This document shows positions 56,688-64,000 of a stretch of 64,000 nucleotides of DNA, in pieces. The notes under the pieces were generated by a model that had not been told where the DNA came from, searched no databases, and worked only from the letters and a program-made list of their open reading frames with translations. How positions within the stretch are numbered: the first letter of the stretch is position 1; every line of letters begins with the position of its first letter. Source of the stretch: Acinetobacter rudis. GTDB lineage: Bacteria; Pseudomonadota; Gammaproteobacteria; Pseudomonadales; Moraxellaceae. A program made the position numbers and the translations under genes. The DNA is taken from NCBI RefSeq assembly GCF_031157835.1, contig NZ_JAVIDR010000001.1, positions 124,001-188,000 of the forward strand, read 5' to 3'.

Positions 56688-57308
56688 CTATTTCTTCACT
56701 TGAATTGCAAATTGAACTACATGACATTTTCCGTTATGTAACTTGCCTTCATGACGTTCTTGTTCTCCCACATAAAAATGATAAAGATGATCATTTTTAA
56801 ATACTGAAAGAAACGACATTGGATCGTACAAATAGTTAATATCTTTCGGACCACCGGTTTGATAATCGATCTGCTCTTTAGAATAAAGCTCTCCAATAAA
56901 CCAGCCATTGTTTGTCAATGCTTGACGTATCCCAGTGAGAACATTGAATTGAGTATTTTCGTCAAAATGCCCATACACACACATCACATTTTGATAACAC
57001 TCTCTTGGCCATTCGACATCATTGAGATCAATATTTCTAAGTGTGAAGTCAAAACCAGCTTGCTGGGCTTTTGCAGATAAGTGTTGCAAAGCAACTTTTG
57101 AGTAATCCCATATTTCTGCTGAAAATGAATCATTTTGCTGTTTCGCTTTATTAGCCAAATAAAGGATATTCCTCCCCTCACCCTCTGCTATAGCAAGAGT
57201 TTTTCCCAAAATTGGAATCTGATCTGCTATCTGTTGAATAAAATGATTGGGCGAAATGCCATACAGATCCTGTGTTTGCGAATAAAGATTATCCCAATGC
57301 TGATTCAT
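56688..57308 (-). CDS. Class I SAM-dependent methyltransferase (TehB-like)
   Basis: 206 aa from the ATG at 57308 (GGGA upstream); a TTG at 57320 is an alternative. SAM-binding LAIAEGEGRNILYLANKA is the TehB-like motif I. The start MNQHWDNLYSQTQDLYG is typical. Such enzymes methylate tellurite, thiopurines or other small molecules. It is upstream of the SDR and downstream of the carboxymuconolactone decarboxylase-like gene in the same direction. Confidence 0.8.
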   Translation of the reverse strand: MNQHWDNLYSQTQDLYGISPNHFIQQIADQIPILGKTLAIAEGEGRNILYLANKAKQQNDSFSAEIWDYSKVALQHLSAKAQQAGFDFTLRNIDLNDVEWPRECYQNVMCVYGHFDENTQFNVLTGIRQALTNNGWFIGELYSKEQIDYQTGGPKDINYLYDPMSFLSVFKNDHLYHFYVGEQERHEGKLHNGKCHVVQFAIQVKK

Positions 57309-57332
57309 ATCTTTTCCCAATGATTGAAAAAA

Positions 57333-57668
57333 TTAAGCTGTGAATTCTTTAAATGCTTCCAATGCATTAGCGGCATACATCAATGAAGGACCGCCCCCCA
57401 TATAAACTGCAACACCAAGCACTTCCTCTAATTCTTGCAATGTCATTCCCATTTTGACTAGGGTTCTGACATGAAAACCGATACATCCATCACATCGTGC
57501 TGCAACACCAATCGCTAAGGCAATCAGTTCTTTTATTTTAGGATCAATAACACCATCTCGCATTGCAACTTGTGACAATTGATTAAAACTTTTCATTAAA
57601 TCAGGAGAATCCTGCGCTAATGTTTTTAAACTGCCTGAAATATTTTGAGTTAATTCTTTGTACTTCAT
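57333..57668 (-). CDS. Carboxymuconolactone decarboxylase/AhpD-like protein
   Basis: 111 aa. Cys pair and proton relay in CDGCIGFHVRTLVKMG (Cys-x-x-Cys, His); MGGGPSLMYAA at the end. This is the AhpD-like peroxide or persulfide-handling layout rather than a true decarboxylase. It is in the same direction as the sulfur genes and likely contributes to redox detoxification. Confidence 0.78.
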   Translation of the reverse strand: MKYKELTQNISGSLKTLAQDSPDLMKSFNQLSQVAMRDGVIDPKIKELIALAIGVAARCDGCIGFHVRTLVKMGMTLQELEEVLGVAVYMGGGPSLMYAANALEAFKEFTA

Positions 57669-57723
57669 GATTTTCTCACTTGAATGTCCATAAACTTAAG
57701 TTAGACTTAAAATAGAAATCTAG

Positions 57724-58119
57724 TTATTTCTCTACTGGATAACCCTGCTCTAGCCATGCTTGGAATCCACCCTGAACAGATTTCACCTGAGTAAATCCCA
57801 TATTCTGTAAAGTATCTGTAGCCAGAGCTGATCGACCACCCGTCCCACAAATCAAATAAATCGGCTGATCTTTAAGATGTTCTAGTGCTTGCAAGGTATC
57901 GCAATGATGGCTCGCCACAGGATGCTGGTGAATTCTCATTTCTAAAACACCACGAGGATAATTCACGGCTCGGTCTATCGCTGCCGCCTGAAATTCATCT
58001 GGTTCCCGAACATCAATCAAAATGGTTTTATGGTTTTTCATGGCTTCAAGTAAGTCTGCGACCGTCACTTCTTGAATTCGGTTTTTTGCCATTGAAATTA
58101 ATTGTTCTGCTGTTTTCAT
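57724..58119 (-). CDS. Rhodanese-like sulfurtransferase
   Basis: 131 aa single-domain rhodanese. The active-site loop is YLICGTGGRSALATDTL with the persulfide-forming Cys; ILIDVREPDEFQAAAI is the N-terminal motif. It moves sulfane sulfur, probably between glutathione persulfide and thiosulfate. GAGGTAAAGAG precedes the ATG. Last-but-one step of the sulfide operon. Confidence 0.85.
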   Translation of the reverse strand: MKTAEQLISMAKNRIQEVTVADLLEAMKNHKTILIDVREPDEFQAAAIDRAVNYPRGVLEMRIHQHPVASHHCDTLQALEHLKDQPIYLICGTGGRSALATDTLQNMGFTQVKSVQGGFQAWLEQGYPVEK

Positions 58120-58219
58120 TACTCTTTACCTCTTCCGATCTTTAGAAATCTGGTCTCTGATTAAATATTCATGTCTTTAAAATACAGTTTTTAAATTTGG
58201 CTCTAATCTCTTGCTTGTA

Positions 58220-59002
58220 TTAAGTTATGATGACTGTAGAAATTAAATAAAATGCTACGCTTATGACAGTTATGGCAAAAACCTTTTGGATTTGACTATT
58301 CTTAACTAAAGGCATCAAACTTCGACCAATCAACATCCCAGCCATGCAAGCTAAAACGAAAGTCAGCGTGACCGAAACGGGGTATTGAAAACCATCTAAA
58401 ATATGAGCTGAAATGCTGACACCACCTATCAGGAAAATAATCATCAACGAGGTCGCAACAATACTGCGCATATCAAGATCAGTTACTTTACTCAGTGCTG
58501 GAACAATCACGAATCCCCCACCTACCCCAAGCAAACCAGTCAATAAACCTGCCACGACACCAATGGCGCCGAGAGACAATGCAGTTTTCATGTTCCAAAT
58601 CAGACGACCAGTTGTTTGGTTAACTTTACACAGCACACCTGTATGGTCATTCACTTTTTTAAAAAAAATCCGGTAAGCAACCACGAGCATGACTAAACTG
58701 AATGCCAAGGTAAGCCATACAGGAGAAATTATTCCTCCCAGATGCACACCATAACGTGCTGAAGGAATGCTAATCAGTGCAATCCAAAGTGCAGCCCGAT
58801 AGCGTACTATCTTCTTAAATAAGCCTTCAAATGTTCCAACCAAGGCAGATAGAGTGACTGCAAGCAAGCCAACAGGTGCAGCTTGTGCGACCGTCCATCC
58901 TTGACTTGCCATCAGTGCGGGTACAGCCAGAATGCCGCCACCAGCACCGGTTAACCCAAGCAAACCACCGATGGCCAGTCCTTCAAGTATTAGCATCCAC
59001 AT
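58220..59002 (-). CDS. TauE/SafE-family sulfite or sulfur-compound exporter
   Basis: 260 aa from the ATG at 59002 (GAGGGG upstream); a TTG at 59026 is an alternative. Two related halves, GGLLGLTGAGGGILAVPAL and GLLTGLLGVGGGFVIVPAL, with about eight membrane segments, are the TauE/SafE signature. It would remove sulfite or thiosulfate formed by sulfide oxidation. It lies between blh and the rhodanese gene. Confidence 0.85.
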   Translation of the reverse strand: MWMLILEGLAIGGLLGLTGAGGGILAVPALMASQGWTVAQAAPVGLLAVTLSALVGTFEGLFKKIVRYRAALWIALISIPSARYGVHLGGIISPVWLTLAFSLVMLVVAYRIFFKKVNDHTGVLCKVNQTTGRLIWNMKTALSLGAIGVVAGLLTGLLGVGGGFVIVPALSKVTDLDMRSIVATSLMIIFLIGGVSISAHILDGFQYPVSVTLTFVLACMAGMLIGRSLMPLVKNSQIQKVFAITVISVAFYLISTVIIT

Positions 59003-59066
59003 CGCTACTGCCCCCTCTATTACCAAACCAATTAAACAAAATTTGTTGTTTAATCTTAAAATTTGC

Positions 59067-59939
59067 CTATTTGAAGTAATTCAGTGGAAGTTTTAAATAA
59101 GAAACACCATTCTCTTCGGGTTCAGGGAATTGTCCTGCTTTCATATTGATCTGTATCGAAGGTAAAATCAGTTTGGGCATACTTAAACCCGCATCGCGCT
59201 TATTACGCATTTCAACAAAATCATCTTTGGTCGTGCCATCGTGAATATGGATATTCTGATTTTTTTGAGTATGAATATCCGTTTCACACATATAGGTATC
59301 GCGCTTTTCTGGCAAATAATCATGGCAGAGAAATACACGTGTTTTCTCAGACAATTGATATAAGCTTTGTATTGAATCAAAAAGAATTGATGCGCTTCCC
59401 TTCGGGAAATCACAGCGTGCCGTACCATAATCTGGCATAAACAAAGTATCGCCCACAAACACGGCATCACCGATGACATAACTTAAGCAGGCTGGAGTAT
59501 GTCCAGGAGTCGGGATGTTATATGCTTCGATTGAACCAATTAGAAATTGCTCATGATCATCAAACAAATAATCAAATAATTGTTGGGTATTCCACTGTTT
59601 GATATCCAAATGATAGATAGCAGCAAAGGTCTCTTGTACCGCAGCAATTCTCTGGCTCATGGCGATTTTTCCGCCTAATTGGGTTTTGAGATATTGTGCA
59701 GCAGTTAAATGATCGGCATGAACATGGGTTTCTAAGACCCACCCGACTGTTAAACCCTGCGCTTTGACATAGGTAATGATCTGATCGGCATGTGTGGTAG
59801 AAGTTGCGGCTGATGCAGCATCATAGTCCAGTACACTGTCAATAATTGCACATGACTTAGTGGCTGGATCACTCACCACATAACTGAACGTATTAGTATC
59901 TTCATGAAAAAAATCTTTTACAACAGGTGAATTTGACAT
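59067..59939 (-). CDS. blh: Persulfide dioxygenase-type metallo-beta-lactamase (Blh)
   Basis: 290 aa from the ATG at 59939 (AGGAG upstream). Metal motifs: THVHADHLTAAQYL, TPGHTPACLSYV, FVGDTLFMPDYGTARCDFPK and the final FLCHDY His. This is the ETHE1/Blh branch, which oxidises glutathione persulfide to sulfite. Blh works with BigR in sulfide and biofilm control. Two bases separate it from the preceding YeeE gene. Confidence 0.87.
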   Translation of the reverse strand: MSNSPVVKDFFHEDTNTFSYVVSDPATKSCAIIDSVLDYDAASAATSTTHADQIITYVKAQGLTVGWVLETHVHADHLTAAQYLKTQLGGKIAMSQRIAAVQETFAAIYHLDIKQWNTQQLFDYLFDDHEQFLIGSIEAYNIPTPGHTPACLSYVIGDAVFVGDTLFMPDYGTARCDFPKGSASILFDSIQSLYQLSEKTRVFLCHDYLPEKRDTYMCETDIHTQKNQNIHIHDGTTKDDFVEMRNKRDAGLSMPKLILPSIQINMKAGQFPEPEENGVSYLKLPLNYFK

Positions 59940-59941
59940 GA

Positions 59942-60358
59942 TTAAGCTCCTGTCCACTTACGGTGAAGCAAGACGCCTGCAAACATCGAGACAATAAAAT
60001 ACAGAACTTGATAATGCCCAAGACCAATCAAGGTAAAACTGGGTGCAGGACATATCCCAGCAAACCCCCAACCAATACCAAATAAAAGGCTGCCCGAGAT
60101 CAGTTTAAAATCAATTTTATGATTGCTAGGTAATTCAATTGGTTCATTAAATACGGTTTTAGGTGCCTGACTGCGTACCACCTTTTGAAAAGGAATAATT
60201 GCAATCATAATCGCCCCAATCATTACAAAAGCTAGGCTTGCATCCCAATCACCAAACAAATCTAAGAAGTTTAGAACTTTTTCTTGATTAGACATCCCTG
60301 AAAGCATCAAACCTGTAGAAAATAAACCGCCGAAAATGAAAGCCAGAAAATTCTTCAT
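59942..60358 (-). CDS. YeeE/YedE-family half transporter (DUF6691 type)
   Basis: 138 aa, four membrane segments. Start LAFIFGGLFSTGLMLSGMS; conserved Cys in GIGWGFAGICPAPS. YeeE/YedE proteins move thiosulfate or other sulfur compounds with paired Cys. Paired with the next gene, each a half, as in the pmpA/pmpB layout. Confidence 0.82.
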   Translation of the reverse strand: MKNFLAFIFGGLFSTGLMLSGMSNQEKVLNFLDLFGDWDASLAFVMIGAIMIAIIPFQKVVRSQAPKTVFNEPIELPSNHKIDFKLISGSLLFGIGWGFAGICPAPSFTLIGLGHYQVLYFIVSMFAGVLLHRKWTGA

Positions 60359-60775
60359 TTAGAAAGCTCCTGTGACATGGCGAATCATGTAAACCGTAAC
60401 AAATCCAGCGAACATAAAAATCATGGTGGCTAGGATCGAACGTTTAGATAAGCGGCTGATTCCACAAATGCCATGACCACTGGTACAGCCTGAACCTAGG
60501 CGTGTCCCAAAACCCACCAATAGCCCAGCAATGATCATCATCAACGGACTGGCATTCAATTCAATTTCTGGCTGAACAAATCGCCCATAAATGAAGGGTA
60601 TAATGATCAAACCTGACATAAACCAAAGAGCAGGTGTCTTAAATATCGTTTGAGGGTTTAGAATTTGTGCAACTAATCCACTAATTCCGGCAATACGACC
60701 ATGTACATATAGGTAGCCAACTACAGCTGCACCTAGCAATAATCCACCCATAAAGGAAATCAAATAGTCATACAT
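60359..60775 (-). CDS. YeeE/YedE-family half transporter
   Basis: 138 aa from the ATG at 60775; a TTG at 60784 is an alternative. Conserved motif GSGCTSGHGICGISRLSKRS with two Cys. First gene of the minus-strand sulfide operon, divergent from bigR, with a palindrome between. It likely imports or moves thiosulfate-like sulfur. Confidence 0.83.
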   Translation of the reverse strand: MYDYLISFMGGLLLGAAVVGYLYVHGRIAGISGLVAQILNPQTIFKTPALWFMSGLIIIPFIYGRFVQPEIELNASPLMMIIAGLLVGFGTRLGSGCTSGHGICGISRLSKRSILATMIFMFAGFVTVYMIRHVTGAF

Positions 60776-60809
60776 ACAATTCAAATCGCGCCAAACAATA
60801 TACTTATTA

Positions 60810-60831
60810 ATATTATATAATTAAATAATAT
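60810..60831. promoter_or_regulatory. AT-rich palindrome, probable BigR operator
   Basis: Arms ATATTAT (60810-60816) and ATAATAT (60825-60831) with a near-symmetric centre; 20 of 22 positions are symmetric. Extra arms ATACTT (60800-60805) and AAGTAT (60834-60839) flank it. It lies between divergent yeeE and bigR, where ArsR/BigR repressors bind AT-rich pseudo-palindromes. Confidence 0.7.
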
Positions 60832-60854
60832 ACAAGTATTACTTTATTTTTTTG

Positions 60855-60860
60855 TATAAT
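60855..60860 (+). promoter_or_regulatory. -10 element of the bigR promoter
   Basis: A perfect TATAAT lies 26 bases before the bigR ATG, just right of the palindrome; no strong -35 was seen. Confidence 0.45.
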
Positions 60861-60886
60861 AATAAGATGATTTTTAGGATGCGTTT

Positions 60887-61213
60887 ATGAATACCAATCA
60901 ATTAAAAATGAAAATAGATCTTTCAAAAGTCGATCTTGTCACTGACTGCCTAAAGGTCTTATCGAATCCTGATCGTCTTAAAATTTTATGTGTCTTAGTC
61001 GATGGTGAACTGAATGTTCAACAAATTGAAAAAACCGCTCAAGTATACCAACCAACATTGTCCCAACAACTTACGATACTTAGAAAAAGTAAAATGGTAT
61101 CGACACGCCGTGAAGGTAAACAAATTTTTTATCAATTTAGCGATATGCGAATATTACAAATCATGCAAACCTTATACGGCTTATATTGTATGAATGACAT
61201 GGACTCGGACTAA
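60887..61213 (+). CDS. bigR: ArsR-family sulfide-responsive repressor
   Basis: 108 aa winged-helix protein. Recognition helix in QPTLSQQLTILRKSKMVSTR. Cys35 (LKILCVLVDG) and Cys101 (GLYCMNDMD) are placed like the disulfide-forming Cys pair of BigR/SqrR, which senses persulfides. It is divergent from the operon with blh. It most likely represses both sides until sulfide accumulates. AGGATG precedes the ATG. Confidence 0.83.
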   Translation: MNTNQLKMKIDLSKVDLVTDCLKVLSNPDRLKILCVLVDGELNVQQIEKTAQVYQPTLSQQLTILRKSKMVSTRREGKQIFYQFSDMRILQIMQTLYGLYCMNDMDSD

Positions 61214-61997
61214 AAATGTTAACTCCCTAAAAATATTTCACATTTGGAATAACAGACTCTTCTGCTCACTTTTCAAGCAAAAAAATTCTGTTACTTTTTT
61301 CAAATCAATTATCTAAAGACTGGTATAAGTTTGGCTCGGTGCTGTTCACTCAACCATTGTCTTTATTTTTGATTTGACTGGTAATGGTGAATTGATCATC
61401 CTTTTCAGGAATGCGCTTACCACTCTTTTCGACAACCTTGCCAATACTGAATTGCCCTAGAATGAGTAGTATAGTAATCCCCCTAAAAAGACGGATCTCC
61501 AAGTTAGCTTGGTTATTGGTTTTCCCTTGGTTATTATTGGTATTGTGAACGATAATATTGGTAAGCCTAATGTAGCAATATACACGATGAAAAAAACAAA
61601 ATAAGAATAATAAAATGCTTAGAGGTTAACTAATTATTGTTTCATGCTGTTTGGAAATTGCACTACACCCCTGAATACTCCATGAGGTCATACACCGGCA
61701 ATAAATTTTATTGATTAATCAATTCTAGCTAAATCTGTCTGTATTATGAATTATCAACACATAAAAAATTAATATGCAGACAACTGTCTTTTTCAGCCAA
61801 GTTACTTAAATACAAAACACCAAAAAATTTGCTTTTGAATGATTCAAAATGAGTATTTACTGACTATCAAGTTCCCGTTTAATAAAATTAAAACCTTACG
61901 ACACATATTGTCGTAGTTTAAATAACACCCCATTCTTTCACTTATTTCCCTCAAGCATAATAAGCTCCATAAAGACATCCTTAAGGAATAAGTAATT
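61214..61997. other. 784-base gap holding one gene relic
   Basis: Apart from the relic at 61360-61466, no gene is visible. A short frame near 61470-61605 (LVIGFPLVIIGIVNDNIGK, ending MKKTK) may be a membrane protein scrap, but it has no start and no recognised family. Confidence 0.4.
61360..61466 (-). pseudogene. Relic of a second copy of the gene at 62954 (N-terminal part)
   Basis: The minus strand encodes SIGKVVEKSGKRIPEKDDQF and TITSQIKNKD, preceded by a decayed ILGQ. It matches residues roughly 12-45 of the protein at 62954 (SIGKVVEKNGKRLPEKDDQF). No start codon or continuation exists. The DNA is also similar, so the copy is recent enough to align by eye. Confidence 0.75.
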
Positions 61998-62915
61998 TTG
62001 ACTCCCCCAAACACAGTAGATGAATTGAATAAGCAAGCAGAAAATTTTTCAAGATACCTATCTCTCTTGTTTAAGCTAGGCACATTTTTAGGCGCACTTT
62101 GCTTCACACTCTATTGTCATAACTTGAATTATTTCCCAATGGGAGTAACCATCAGCGACAGCTTGCTTTTTATTATTTTTGCTGGAAGCTTTTGTTTAAT
62201 CTATGGTTTCATGATCATGTGCTTATTGTCACTTGGTGTATGTGTTACTTATGTTTTGAAACCACTGTTTAAAATTATCCACAAATATTATAAACAGTAT
62301 AAATTGAACAAAGGAGTCTTAGTGGTTTCTGATCCTATTGAGTTTGTTAAACCTGACATGATTCATATTCTGTTAGCCGCCTTAGGTGTCCTGTTTATTT
62401 ATATCATGCATAAAACTGACTCTGATCCGACTGTTCTATTGAGCTTATTAGCAACTACATTTTTTCTTTCGGTTATATGGGCGGGTTATCATGATAATCG
62501 CTTGAAACAAAACAATATTACTCAAGAAGAGAATGCTCCCGCCATTACCCAACAACATGAAAATGCTAAAAAAAACAAATGGACATTATTGGTACTTATT
62601 TTGATTATCCCGCTACTTTTCAGTGGTGTATCAGGTAGAGTTTTGGATGCAGGAATGCGGTTTTCTAATCTAAATATTGGAATTTCATCGGTATTAGTTA
62701 AACCACCTTATGACAAAGCTATACCTGAAAAATATAAAGATCAGCATCCTCTATACACTGAAGAGGGATTCATAGCGTTTAAAGATATTGATGTAAAGCT
62801 ATCAGGGATAGGGCAAAAAACTGTTATTCAATTTATGCCCCTAACTGCAACAAAGCCCCAAAACTTAGCAATCCCAAATGATAGAATTATCGTTCTTCCG
62901 CCAACACCGCAATAA
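61998..62915 (+). CDS. Hypothetical membrane protein of a mobile element
   Basis: 305 aa, TTG start with AAGGA upstream. About five hydrophobic segments: LLFKLGTFLGALCFTLYCHN, LLFIIFAGSFCLIYGFMIMC, IHILLAALGVLFIYIM, LLSLLATTFFLSVIWAG and LLVLILIIPLLFSGVSG. A hydrophilic C-terminal tail of about 80 residues then follows (KDQHPLYTEEGFIAFKDI). Not recognised. It is convergent with the gene at 62954, a family seen on plasmids and integrative elements. Confidence 0.6.
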   Translation: MTPPNTVDELNKQAENFSRYLSLLFKLGTFLGALCFTLYCHNLNYFPMGVTISDSLLFIIFAGSFCLIYGFMIMCLLSLGVCVTYVLKPLFKIIHKYYKQYKLNKGVLVVSDPIEFVKPDMIHILLAALGVLFIYIMHKTDSDPTVLLSLLATTFFLSVIWAGYHDNRLKQNNITQEENAPAITQQHENAKKNKWTLLVLILIIPLLFSGVSGRVLDAGMRFSNLNIGISSVLVKPPYDKAIPEKYKDQHPLYTEEGFIAFKDIDVKLSGIGQKTVIQFMPLTATKPQNLAIPNDRIIVLPPTPQ

Positions 62916-62953
62916 GTATGATTCAATGGAGACACTAAGCCTCCATTGAAATT

Positions 62954-63883
62954 CTAATTCAAAGCTTGAACAGACCTCTGTAGACCTTGCTGAATATCCT
63001 GTACAAAATCCTCTCCATGATTAGATTTAGGTCGATTTTTTCCTTTCGAATTAGGCTGTATTTGTTCAAATTCAGAATTCTCACTCACATAAAATTCCTC
63101 CACCAAATCTAATCCCTCCTCAGCATTCACCTCAAACCGTGCATTGCCATAGCCTTGCCGTGCTACCTGATCCAAAGCAGCCTGATTAAAACCACACAAT
63201 TTACTTTTCTGATCAATCTCCTTGGCAGTTTGAATCGCCTCTTGTAAATGAATGCCTTCACGTAAAGTCAGATCCACGTAATAGACTGGGATTCGATAGC
63301 TTTGTGTCGTAGACTTACCTCTAAGCATGAGTTGAAGCGGTAAACAGGACAACAAACCATTCGATGCCGCATGGTAATAACTTAAACGTGCAGCCAAAGT
63401 GCGGATACTGTTGTAGCCTGTGGTTCTAAAGATAAATGTACCGAGTTCATCACTGTCATCCAGATTGACATGCAAACGACCATAGGGCTTACATTGTCCA
63501 CCCTGTGCCAATAGGCAGATATCAGGCGATGGACAGGGTAATTGTTCTACACCCTGTTGGGTAAGCCGTTGGCAGGTCTCACCATTACCCACACAGACAG
63601 GTCTACCCGTTTGTCGGTCAAATAAGCTGTACTCAGCACGTAAGTTCAGTTCAGGATCATTGAAGATCATGCGGACTGGTATGGTTCTGAGTTTTTGATT
63701 CGGTGCTTTGGTACGTAATTGTTCATCGAGTGGATGTTTGATCCAACCATCTTTTCCTTGAATTTGACTGGTAATGGTGAACTGGTCATCCTTTTCAGGC
63801 AGTCTCTTGCCATTCTTTTCGACCACTTTACCAATGCTGATTCGTCCGAGTATCGGTGGTGTAATGGCTAAACCTTTAATCAT
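62954..63883 (-). CDS. Plasmid/ICE-associated Cys-rich protein (annotated as hydrolase/metal-binding, RDF-like)
   Basis: 309 aa. Residues 1-45 include GLAITPPILGRISIGKVVE and LPEKDDQFTIT; the centre has Cys in RPVCVGNGETCQRL, LPCPSPDIC and GGQCKPYGRL, which could bind zinc. FIFRTTGYNSIRTLAARLSY and RGKSTTQSYRIPVYYVDLT follow. I recognise this as the family commonly called hydrolase or metal-binding protein on plasmids and integrative elements, also likened to recombination directionality factors. Function not established. GAGGAAATC precedes the ATG. Confidence 0.62.
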   Translation of the reverse strand: MIKGLAITPPILGRISIGKVVEKNGKRLPEKDDQFTITSQIQGKDGWIKHPLDEQLRTKAPNQKLRTIPVRMIFNDPELNLRAEYSLFDRQTGRPVCVGNGETCQRLTQQGVEQLPCPSPDICLLAQGGQCKPYGRLHVNLDDSDELGTFIFRTTGYNSIRTLAARLSYYHAASNGLLSCLPLQLMLRGKSTTQSYRIPVYYVDLTLREGIHLQEAIQTAKEIDQKSKLCGFNQAALDQVARQGYGNARFEVNAEEGLDLVEEFYVSENSEFEQIQPNSKGKNRPKSNHGEDFVQDIQQGLQRSVQALN

Positions 63884-63925
63884 GGTGATTTCCTCTGTTC
63901 ATGTTTGAATTAAAATAAAGTTTGC

Positions 63926-63957
63926 ATAAAAAAATCCCATGCGCTGAGGCATGGGAT
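63926..63957 (-). terminator. Minus-strand terminator at the right edge
   Basis: ATCCCATGC (63934-63942) and GCATGGGAT (63949-63957), 9-bp stem, 6-base loop. Reading the minus strand it ends in a run of seven T's. It should terminate a gene to the right of the window. Confidence 0.75.
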
Positions 63958-64000
63958 GTTTATGTTGGTTTGATGTTTTAATGTTGAGTGGTTAAATGTT

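Noticed and set aside
59390..59400. CGCTTCC stretch as the missing 5' part of tRNA-Ser
   Set aside because: It is coding sequence within the blh gene and has no tRNA structure around it.
61844..62107. Minus-strand frame overlapping the start of the membrane protein at 61998
   Set aside because: No ribosome binding site and no recognised features; it overlaps the better-supported plus-strand gene.

Overview
The window reads as chromosome plus integrated accessory DNA from a low-GC gammaproteobacterium, most likely Acinetobacter. Pointers are two flavin reductases of the Acinetobacter HPAH C1 type (reductase plus MarR-like tail), an iac cluster with its MarR repressor, CioAB, and general gene style. 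This assignment rests on recognition of protein families, not on a search.

Left part (1-24400), mostly conserved or metabolic. It opens with the end of a VIT1/CCC1 metal transporter, then a Fur-box-controlled siderophore-type esterase cut short by an in-frame TAG, a nitronate monooxygenase and a DMT exporter. Next come an orphan C1-type flavin reductase and an AraC regulator divergent from a fosmidomycin-resistance-like MFS pump. From 7464 to 23611 lies a large aromatic catabolic block. An aromatic amine module (feaB aldehyde dehydrogenase, a porin, copper amine oxidase tynA, regulator feaR) abuts an indole-3-acetate degradation operon (iacH-A-I-C-D-E-F-G) with divergent iacR and a convergent MFS transporter. 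Together they could take tryptamine or similar amines to the aldehyde, then the acid, then through the iac route. A 30-bp palindrome sits on the -10 of a good iacH promoter and is the obvious IacR operator.

Middle part (24500-38400), a genomic island. At 24562 is the last 14 bases of a tRNA-Ser gene, followed by its terminator on the minus strand, and beside it a P4-type tyrosine integrase. Inside is a defence-island layout: a Gabija pair (gajA, gajB), a HEPN (Ymh/TIGR02391) gene coupled to a possible PD-(D/E)xK nuclease, two unrecognised genes in tandem, a divergent 912-aa UvrD-family helicase with an apparent nuclease insertion and a C-terminal zinc finger, and a Cys/His/Asp protease-like small gene. 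The two pairs between 30263 and 34593, with the divergent helicase, are the best candidates for an undescribed defence system.

Right part (38486-64000), accessory metabolism. Two paralogous LysR genes, transporters, a hotdog thioesterase and an unassigned redox operon (small ABM-like protein, DUF2798, DUF2938, double cupin, two paralogous FAD amine-oxidase-like proteins around a zinc alcohol dehydrogenase, MFS, DsbA) surround a scrap heap of IS3 orfA, dsbG and psd fragments. Then come a cyanide-insensitive-type bd oxidase operon ending in a 44-aa DUF2474 gene, two divergent DUF2946 genes, an XRE regulator, a NifX-like protein, an SDR and methyltransferase, and a BigR-type sulfide/persulfide detoxification operon (bigR, two YeeE/YedE halves, blh, tauE, rhodanese). 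The right end holds a membrane protein of unknown function and a protein family typical of plasmids and integrative elements, with a decayed partial copy of the latter gene 1.5 kb away. No rRNA, complete tRNA or CRISPR array was seen.
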